Assembly (NCBI GenBank): GCA_028712915.1
Contig: JAQTPJ010000012.1
Coordinates: 1 to 12,988, forward strand
Direction of reading: 5' to 3'
Source: Candidatus Omnitrophota bacterium
GTDB taxonomy: Bacteria > Omnitrophota > Gorgyraeia > Velamenicoccales > JABMQK01
DNA: 12,988 nucleotides
A model generated the notes under the pieces. It ran no database searches. It was given only the letters and a program-made list of their open reading frames with translations, and was not told where the DNA came from. Both the position numbers and the translations under genes were made by a program. Below are positions 7,256 to 12,988 of this stretch, one piece after another; the first letter of the stretch is position 1; the number at the start of each line of letters is the position of its first letter.

Positions 7256-7283
7256 AAGAGGAAGATTAAAATCTTCCTCTTTT
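7254..7283 (-). terminator. Strong hairpin terminator after the RND/LolA-like/DUF1302 operon
   Basis: This is a perfect inverted repeat of 14 bp (AAAAGAGGAAGATT pairing with AATCTTCCTCTTTT) around a 2-nt centre; in practice the innermost pairs open to form the loop. On the minus strand the right arm ends in TTTT followed by GTTATT. It lies about 30 nt after the stop of the DUF1302 gene. Both arms end in A/T runs, so it could also stop transcription on the other strand, but no plus-strand gene is present. Confidence 0.85.
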
Positions 7284-7311
7284 GTTTATCAGTACCCTCT
7301 ATACATAAAAA

Positions 7312-8691
7312 CTAGAATGTGATTTTTAAAGTGGTATAGACTTGATTCTCGTCGCGAAACTGGCCATTCGAGTCATATTCGCTGCCGTAAAAATAGTGCA
7401 TACCGAGCGTCAACCAGATATTATCTTTTATCTCATAAGTTGCCTTTGGAGAAATCCTGCCCTGATTATCATCGGTAAAACTCCATAATATTTCCGGCTT
7501 CAGACGCTCGTTCTTGAAATCAGTGGATATCTTCAAGGTAAAAATATTCTCTACCTGATCCTGCGCGCCGTATGTATAAGAATTAAAAGGGTATTGCGTA
7601 AGCGCGGTTATCCCTGCATCCTTTACCTTTGAATCCTGATATATGTACTGGGAGAACTGGAAACTGGCCAGCCAATTTGTGAAGAATGTTTTGTCAAAAC
7701 CGATTAACCAGAATATATTGTCCCATCTTTTAATGCCGCTTGTAGAGGCAATGGATGGGTTGCCATAATAAATAGGCTCGTCATTATAATAAGCAAAATC
7801 GCCCCTCATGGTAATACCCTGCATTGGCCCGGGATTGGTGAACGTTTTATTTATAGACCCGCCATACATCCTCCAGCGCTTGAAGGAACGGTTATATAAA
7901 GTGCTGGTGCCTATCCTGACAGTCCTGGCATTATAATAGTATCCGTTAAGAAAATTGAGGGTGTAAGTCAAATCGCCAATCATATCCTGCCACTGCAAGC
8001 CAAAAGTAGAATTATCGAATTGCTTGCCGGGAAACCTATTCTGCACCTGCAGGCTGTGCATTGCTAACTTATTGGCATTATCAAATGCTGTAACTGAACG
8101 AAAGGCGTAAGGCGCGCCTGCAGGAGCAGCTGTTGAAGCCTCGAAATCCGGGATAAACAAAATCTGTAGGTTGGCATTAAGTTTAGGAGAATAATTAATA
8201 TTAGCCATCCATAAGGGTATGCGCAAATCAGACATATCCGGAAGCCAATATTCGCTCAGATCAACAGGATTGACACGGTCTAAAATAGTAATACCGTCTG
8301 CCTGCCCCCAAGCCACCTGTTGTTTTCCCAACCTGAAAAACCATTGGTCTTTTGTATAATCAATGTAACAATCACGTAGCCAGTCGCTGCGCTGAGTATG
8401 CCTCATATAGTGTTCGGCAAAATCGTATTTCTTGCGCGTATCATACATTGAATCATACCCGTATTTTGTCTTTATAAAAAATACCAGATCGTCATCTTTA
8501 ATATCGTACTCTCCAGCCAATTCCAGCGTATTCTTCAGCTTGTTAAGGCCGGTGAGCGAATCTTTCAACCTCATGCCAGTTTCATTCTTAAAAGCACCTG
8601 TGAGAGTAAAATTCTCCCCCGTAAGCTCAGCGTACGCCGGCAAAGATATAGCTGTAACTAATGCGAAAATAATTAAAATACGTTTAAACAT
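7312..8691 (-). CDS. DUF1302-type outer-membrane beta-barrel protein
   Basis: This 459-residue protein has a clear signal peptide (residues 1-21, AYA then Glu) and alternating aromatic strands throughout. It ends in TLKITF, the terminal-Phe signature of outer-membrane barrels. The region WGQADGITILDRVNPVDLSEYW (about 128-149) is a hallmark of the DUF1302 family. It is somewhat shorter than many members. DUF1302 proteins are often encoded beside LolA-like or DUF1329 proteins and RND pumps, which fits this operon exactly and suggests an outer-membrane exit or receptor for a lipid-like substrate. It is the third gene, 18 nt after the LolA-like gene, with a strong AAGGAGGT site before its ATG. 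The terminator at 7254-7283 follows. The substrate cannot be read from the sequence. Confidence 0.88.
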   Translation of the reverse strand: MFKRILIIFALVTAISLPAYAELTGENFTLTGAFKNETGMRLKDSLTGLNKLKNTLELAGEYDIKDDDLVFFIKTKYGYDSMYDTRKKYDFAEHYMRHTQRSDWLRDCYIDYTKDQWFFRLGKQQVAWGQADGITILDRVNPVDLSEYWLPDMSDLRIPLWMANINYSPKLNANLQILFIPDFEASTAAPAGAPYAFRSVTAFDNANKLAMHSLQVQNRFPGKQFDNSTFGLQWQDMIGDLTYTLNFLNGYYYNARTVRIGTSTLYNRSFKRWRMYGGSINKTFTNPGPMQGITMRGDFAYYNDEPIYYGNPSIASTSGIKRWDNIFWLIGFDKTFFTNWLASFQFSQYIYQDSKVKDAGITALTQYPFNSYTYGAQDQVENIFTLKISTDFKNERLKPEILWSFTDDNQGRISPKATYEIKDNIWLTLGMHYFYGSEYDSNGQFRDENQVYTTLKITF

Positions 8692-8709
8692 TGTGCTAAA
8701 ACCTCCTTC

Positions 8710-9597
8710 CTACCAGCGCGAGCGGCTAAGCGCCCCTTCGGTAAATTCTTGTTCGGATAAACCTTTGTCTATCTCGACGGTTTCGTTAATAATGACCGTA
8801 TGGTGCCCTGACCTTAGATTCTCTCCTTCCAAAAGCATCTGTATCGGGTATTCTTTGCTGCTAACATTATGAATTTCATACCACCTGAAGATATATTGGA
8901 ATTTCTGGCCTTTGCTGTCATATTTTTCCTCATAGATGTTCGTTCCGTATTGTTTGTCAACCCAAACCAACCTTTTGGCGTAATACCAATTCGCGCGCTT
9001 AGGGGTTGCCTCGATAACATAACAAGGAGTGTCTTTATAATATGTCTTTTTGTAGAAATCCGAGGTAAATCCCTTAAAGTTCTCTTCTTTAACCAGCTTG
9101 TATGTCTCGTCGCCAAAACGCCTTGTAGAAATATCTTCAACCGTAAAATCAGAACCCAAAAAAGAATCATCTGATTGAGAGGCCGAAATTTTCCTTACTT
9201 TCTTTAACGAAGGAATCCATAACCAGACATCCTGCTGCTTGTCTGAATTAAGGTATGTCCAGGATAAATTGCACAACCCTTTTACCTGCGTTGGCCCGGT
9301 AAAAACAGTATAATCTTTGTAGGCAATGCCATCTGACTCCCTGCCGAGGTTTATCCTTTTCCTGGCTGTCGCCCTCTCGCGCGTTGAGCCTGACTTATCT
9401 ATAAAATACGCCTTACCGGTAAAAGAAATATCCTGCGCAAAAAGAGTGTACTTATTGAAATACTTTATCTGCATAATTTCATCCGCGGTCATGCCCGCTT
9501 TAGGCTTGTAGACATTGAAATACTCCAGTTCTCCCGCGAATAGATAACCACAAGCCAGGGTTATCATCGCAAGCACCAACAACACTTTCCTCTTCAT
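8710..9597 (-). CDS. Periplasmic LolA-like outer-membrane lipoprotein-sorting protein
   Basis: This 295-residue exported protein has an N-terminal signal peptide (1-21, cut likely after LFA). A Cys at 16 sits in a poor lipobox (TLAC), so ordinary signal peptidase I cleavage is favoured. The mature part has the strand-rich features of the LolA-like/DUF1329-related fold that carries hydrophobic ligands: VWLWIPSLKKVRKI (124-137), SFLGSDFTVEDIS (about 145-157) and CYVIEATPKR. These segments are typical of LolA-like proteins encoded beside MMPL transporters. Its likely job is shuttling a lipid or lipidated substrate between the inner-membrane exporter and the DUF1302 barrel. It starts 13 nt after the exporter stop with a near-perfect AAAGGAGGT site 7 nt from the ATG, stronger than that of the first gene, so more of it may be made than of the exporter. 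It is not the housekeeping LolA. Confidence 0.87.
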   Translation of the reverse strand: MKRKVLLVLAMITLACGYLFAGELEYFNVYKPKAGMTADEIMQIKYFNKYTLFAQDISFTGKAYFIDKSGSTRERATARKRINLGRESDGIAYKDYTVFTGPTQVKGLCNLSWTYLNSDKQQDVWLWIPSLKKVRKISASQSDDSFLGSDFTVEDISTRRFGDETYKLVKEENFKGFTSDFYKKTYYKDTPCYVIEATPKRANWYYAKRLVWVDKQYGTNIYEEKYDSKGQKFQYIFRWYEIHNVSSKEYPIQMLLEGENLRSGHHTVIINETVEIDKGLSEQEFTEGALSRSRW

Positions 9598-9610
9598 GGC
9601 CTTACCTCCT

Positions 9611-11950
9611 TTACTTTATTAAGAATTTAGGTTTAACCGTCATAATCATCGACGGAAGAACAATCAGCGTGCCTATGGCATTAAAAAATATAAAAAACGC
9701 TAACAGCGCGCCAAGCCTGGCCTGCATAAGTATGTTGGAAAACATCCATGTGGCTATGCCGATTGTAAGCGTTAATCCCGTAAAAAATACCGCCTTGCCC
9801 GATGAAGACATCGTCTTAACTAATGCATTTTCTAAAGTAGCACCCCCTTCCTTTAATTCATCCTTTATTCGTGAAACAATATATATACCAAAGTCGTCAC
9901 CAAAGCCTATTCCCAAAGCCACCATAGGGATCATCTCCGCGGTTAAGCCGACTTTTAGAAAACCTAATATGCCAAATACCAAAAGTGTCCTGAATATAAG
10001 CGGGATTATCAAAAGCCATCCCGAAACTAACGAACCATAAGCAAATACCAGGCAAAGGAATACCAGTCCTGAGGTAAGCAGCGAATTAGCCGTAAGCATC
10101 GTAGAGACTATCTGGTTGACTGCCGCGAGCATTCCAATTGTCCCGCCGGCAAAATAAAAATCTATATTCTTTTCTTTATGATTTAACCTGATCCAATCTT
10201 CTGTCTTTTTAATTACCTCATTCATCGTCGAGGCCTTATGGTCGATAAGGTCTACTTTTATATTCGCGTATTGATAGTTGGAGTTGACAACCGGATCAAA
10301 ATCCCCAGGAAAAGCCGTTAAGTCATATAAAAATAAATACTCGGCGATAGTGGCGTCGTTATCGGGTATCTTAAATTCCGAACGTTCTCCGGCAAACATC
10401 GCCATATTCATGCCCTTGATATATTCTGCCAATGAAAGGCTGCGGCCTACGCCTTTTACTTCTTTTTCCAAATACCTCTGCAGGCTATCCATTTCTTTTA
10501 AGGCGCTGCTGCTTAAAAAGGCGTCCTGGCTTTTGCCCTCGACAAAAATGTAATAAGGGTCGGTTGTAGAAAATTTTTCGCTGATAAATTTTTCCGCCTG
10601 ATTATAAGGGCTGCTTGGATAAAGCAACGATGTGCCCGGCCTCTTATCGCCTACTTCCAACTGCTTCATGCCGATTAAGGCAATGCCGGTCAGGATAAAA
10701 AATGAGGCTATAACTACCCAGCGCGATTTTTTGTCCACGGCGACCTTTGCGAAATAACCCAAAATCTTGCTGGTAAGCGTCTCTCTTTCTTCTTTGATTA
10801 CCTCCAGCCTCTTTGGCGGTTTCATAAAAGAAAGTAAATTGGGAACCAGGATAATTGTGCTGAAAAATATGCTCAATATTCCAAAACCGATGGCAAGGGC
10901 GAGGCTCCTGACCATTTCCAAAGGAACTATAAACAAAGCAAAAGGCCCGATGCCGTCGGTAAGAAGCCCTGTGAACGCCGGCACAAACAGCGAACGCGTA
11001 ATATTAATAGCTGCGGCCTTGGAATTGTTTTTGTGCCTGCTCATATATTCATAGTAGCGTTTGATGAACTGGATTGAATGGCTTACCCCTAACGCAAATA
11101 CTAAAAACGGAGCAAGTATGGTTGACGGCGTGAGTTTATACCCAAAAGATGCCATTAAGCCCAACCCCCAAAGAGTAGCCATGCCTGCTGAAAATAAAGG
11201 AAGAAAGACTCCGCGTTTACACTTGAATATATTGTATAAAACCAACGCCATCACTATTAAGGTAAGCAGTGAAAGCCCGGCCATGCGCGGCAGATAATAA
11301 TCCAGCCAACCCTGCAGCACAGGCTGTCCGGCGATATGTATATTATAATCTTCATCCTCAAACTGCGCTTTCAACGCCTGAAGGTTATTAAAAATATCCC
11401 TGGCTGAAACATTGGATTCGAAATCCGCCTGAATCAACGTAGCCTTAAAATCCTTGGATACAATGGGTCCGTAAACCAAAGGATTTTTTACGATTCTTTC
11501 CTTAAGAATATCTAATTCTTCCTGCGTCCTGGCAGGATCATGCATCAACCTCTCAGTTATAAATCCTTCCTCATTCGCCTCCACATGTTTAATTTTTCTC
11601 GCTGACAAAGATACAACACGGCCGGCATTTATGCCGGGGGTCAGATAAAACTCGTTGGTAATCCGCCAGACTTTATCCAAAGCAACAGGATTTAGGATAG
11701 TCCCCTCTTTTGCCTCTATGGCAATAGAGACCTGGTTTAAACCGCCGAATATTTTGGTTAATTTATTTTGTATCTGTAGGTATGGGTGTTTTAAGGGGTA
11801 AAAATCGCCCAAGTTGGTCTGGAAGGAAAGATCTTTTAACTGATAGCCGAAAAAAAGGCTCACGATAAGGCACAAAGACAGAAATCCATACCTATATCTA
11901 ATTAAGCCGTGGCCAAACCAGTGTATAAAACCATCGAAAAACTTTTTCAT
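9611..11950 (-). CDS. RND superfamily exporter, MMPL/HpnN-like (HAE3 type)
   Basis: This 779-residue inner-membrane protein has 12 predicted TM helices in two repeats of 1+5. TM1 is at about 18-37, a periplasmic loop runs to about 220, and TM2-6 end near 375. TM7 is at about 410, the second loop runs to about 625, and TM8-12 reach the C-terminus. This is the plan of MMPL and hopanoid-transporter-like RND proteins, which use the proton gradient to move lipids. The second half has the charged TM10 motif GFGDDFGIYIVSR, while the matching TM4 site in the first half reads GVSHSIQFIKR without acids, so proton relay may rest on the second repeat alone. It is the first gene of the three-gene envelope operon and starts at ATG 11950 with only a weak ribosome-binding site. 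Neighbours suggest export of a lipid through a LolA-like carrier to an outer-membrane barrel. Confidence 0.92.
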   Translation of the reverse strand: MKKFFDGFIHWFGHGLIRYRYGFLSLCLIVSLFFGYQLKDLSFQTNLGDFYPLKHPYLQIQNKLTKIFGGLNQVSIAIEAKEGTILNPVALDKVWRITNEFYLTPGINAGRVVSLSARKIKHVEANEEGFITERLMHDPARTQEELDILKERIVKNPLVYGPIVSKDFKATLIQADFESNVSARDIFNNLQALKAQFEDEDYNIHIAGQPVLQGWLDYYLPRMAGLSLLTLIVMALVLYNIFKCKRGVFLPLFSAGMATLWGLGLMASFGYKLTPSTILAPFLVFALGVSHSIQFIKRYYEYMSRHKNNSKAAAINITRSLFVPAFTGLLTDGIGPFALFIVPLEMVRSLALAIGFGILSIFFSTIILVPNLLSFMKPPKRLEVIKEERETLTSKILGYFAKVAVDKKSRWVVIASFFILTGIALIGMKQLEVGDKRPGTSLLYPSSPYNQAEKFISEKFSTTDPYYIFVEGKSQDAFLSSSALKEMDSLQRYLEKEVKGVGRSLSLAEYIKGMNMAMFAGERSEFKIPDNDATIAEYLFLYDLTAFPGDFDPVVNSNYQYANIKVDLIDHKASTMNEVIKKTEDWIRLNHKEKNIDFYFAGGTIGMLAAVNQIVSTMLTANSLLTSGLVFLCLVFAYGSLVSGWLLIIPLIFRTLLVFGILGFLKVGLTAEMIPMVALGIGFGDDFGIYIVSRIKDELKEGGATLENALVKTMSSSGKAVFFTGLTLTIGIATWMFSNILMQARLGALLAFFIFFNAIGTLIVLPSMIMTVKPKFLIK

Positions 11951-12100
11951 TGTTTAAATGGAGCCCCTTCGGGCTAAGACCCGAGGTTCCTTGCCGTTGT
12001 CCTTCGGGCGGAATACTCAAGCGGCCACAACCTATCCCTGCCTTGCCGGCAGGCAGGCGCGCTTTAAAGAGCGCGGATTTTAGGCCGCGGAGTATAAACC
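11951..12100. repeat. GC-rich structured intergenic element with nested inverted repeats
   Basis: This 150-nt spacer is much richer in GC than the flanking genes. A long outer stem pairs ATACTC (12013-12018) plus GCGGCC (12021-12026) with GGCCGC (12083-12088) plus GAGTAT (12090-12095). Inside it are two hairpins: CCTGCC/GGCAGG (12037-12057) and CGCGCT/AGCGCG (12058-12075). A further hairpin, AGCCC/GGGCT (11962-11975), lies nearer the exporter gene, and CCTTCGGGC occurs twice (11966, 12001). It could be a palindromic REP/MITE-like mobile repeat or a structured leader RNA for the exporter operon. It is not a standard terminator because no T-run follows. No clear promoter was seen. Confidence 0.6.
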
Positions 12101-12988
12101 TTAATTAAGTATGCCTAGTTCAAATTCTCTTTTTATTTCATCCATCGTAAAAAATCTTTTTGTCTTTTCGATCCTGTTTATAAAATTAACTATCTTTGCG
12201 TTGAAGTTTGCGCACCTTGAGTCAAACTCTGATAAATGCACGAGCTCGCCGTTTATATGATTAATCCCCGAAGGACAACCCCTTTTTATATTTTCTAAAA
12301 TTGTGCCATATACGGGTTCTTTACCTAAATTATTTATCTGTTCGGAGAAAGACTGCGCTGCTTCCTGCAGGGAGAGTTGGTTTAGCTGGCGCAATTTATC
12401 CAGCTCAAACTCCGCCAAATCCGCAAGTTTTATGCCTGCTTTTTCTATCACCTGAAATCCTTCTCTGAACAATACGACCGCCAGCTTTGCCATATCTGAA
12501 TCTGTAAAAGTCTCCTGAAAACTTTTTCCTAAAAGCGCCGGGATACAACTATATAGATTGGAAAATAATTTCGCCCATTTTATGGCAACGATATCATCTG
12601 CAACAACCATCTCGAACGCCAGAGAAAACTCCTGCGCGATTTCTTTCACCTTATCATCGTCTGGGGAAAAGGGCCTGCCAATATACCACTTTCCTTCTTT
12701 GTTATAATTAACCAAATTATCCTTAAGGGAAACTCCGCCGAACATGACAACGCTGGAGATAACATTATTCTCTCCTAGGATAAGCGAAACTATCTTTTCC
12801 GCCCTGATGCTATCCTGCGTAGTAAGAATAAGCGTGTCTTGCAGAAAATTGCGGTTTTTATGAGTTACTTCTTTGATACTGTCGACATCGCCAGTCAAAA
12901 TTGCCAAGTCCACTTTTCGATTAAGTTCTTTTCTTACGTCTAAATCTACAAGCACATTGCCGCTTTTAGACTCCAACCTCAATCCGTC
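12101..12988 (-). CDS. Divergent ketopantoate reductase (PanE/ApbA)-like oxidoreductase, 5' partial
   Basis: The reading frame is open to the window edge and runs on upstream; the TTG at 12982 is not a likely start because the coding frame continues as Asp-Gly before it. The missing part would hold the Rossmann GXGXXG motif and about 30-40 residues. Family features, numbered from the TTG codon, are the NGLRLE-like beginning, the WAKLFSN helix with a Lys138 equivalent to catalytic K176 of E. coli PanE, and the C-terminal PSGINHINGEL region. Several positions usually fixed in PanE differ by eye: the QNG motif is QDS (56-58), the second substrate Asn is Cys146, and the TEID glutamate is a glycine at 239. 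It probably reduces a different 2-keto acid or is no longer a true ketopantoate reductase. The stop at 12101 is followed by the structured spacer. Confidence 0.8.
   Translation of the reverse strand, partial: DGLRLESKSGNVLVDLDVRKELNRKVDLAILTGDVDSIKEVTHKNRNFLQDTLILTTQDSIRAEKIVSLILGENNVISSVVMFGGVSLKDNLVNYNKEGKWYIGRPFSPDDDKVKEIAQEFSLAFEMVVADDIVAIKWAKLFSNLYSCIPALLGKSFQETFTDSDMAKLAVVLFREGFQVIEKAGIKLADLAEFELDKLRQLNQLSLQEAAQSFSEQINNLGKEPVYGTILENIKRGCPSGINHINGELVHLSEFDSRCANFNAKIVNFINRIEKTKRFFTMDEIKREFELGILN

Noticed and set aside
8432..8872. Plus-strand open frame of 146 codons across the LolA-like/DUF1302 junction.
   Set aside because: It is antisense to two well-supported genes and the intervening Shine-Dalgarno site, with no ribosome-binding site or family features of its own.
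12006..12030. Plus-strand stretch resembling the first third of a tRNA (acceptor 5' strand and D-loop with CTCAAGCGG).
   Set aside because: The D-stem partner, anticodon arm, T-arm and acceptor 3' strand are absent; the same bases pair better with 12083-12095 as a long inverted repeat.

Overview
All the genes in this 13 kb window lie on the minus strand, so transcription runs from high to low coordinates. The organism is a diderm (outer-membrane) bacterium of moderately low GC content. Evidence for an outer membrane is a DUF1302-type beta-barrel, a LolA-like periplasmic protein, an LpxL/HtrB-type acyltransferase and a lipoprotein. The gene mix, domain fusions and low-complexity AAATCC-type spacer repeats suggest an uncultured lineage such as Candidatus Omnitrophota (OP3) or a relative. 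That placement is an impression, because no phylogenetic marker is present.

Layout in transcription order. (1) 12988-12101: a divergent ketopantoate reductase-like oxidoreductase, cut at its 5' end by the window edge. (2) 12100-11951: a GC-rich spacer packed with nested inverted repeats. (3) 11950-7312: a three-gene envelope operon encoding a 12-TM RND/MMPL exporter, a periplasmic LolA-like protein and an outer-membrane DUF1302 protein. The last two genes have strong Shine-Dalgarno sequences, and the operon ends at a 14-bp hairpin terminator (7254-7283). (4) 7222-5525: an LpxL-like acyltransferase, whose sigma70-type promoter abuts that terminator and predicts a leaderless mRNA, followed 6 nt later by a DUF169 protein and a second terminator (5461-5485). 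(5) 5412-116: a compact cluster encoding a flavoredoxin-type flavin reductase, a three-domain cNMP/MinD-like/patatin protein, a MoaA-like radical SAM protein, a small lipoprotein, a Cys4 CPCC-type protein and RlmN.

The exporter, LolA-like protein and barrel probably form an inner-membrane to outer-membrane route for a hydrophobic substrate; with the acyltransferase and patatin genes nearby, lipid handling is a recurring theme. The most novel-looking piece is the pair at 1819-1170. The lipoprotein carries a C-terminal domain resembling BECR-fold toxin nucleases, and its gene overlaps by 4 nt (ATGA) a small CPCC zinc-ribbon gene, an arrangement like toxin and immunity. Just upstream is a MoaA-like radical SAM protein that keeps both Fe-S cluster motifs but has lost the GTP-binding arginines and the GG tail of true MoaA. 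Family assignments come from motifs read by eye, and no database search was run.
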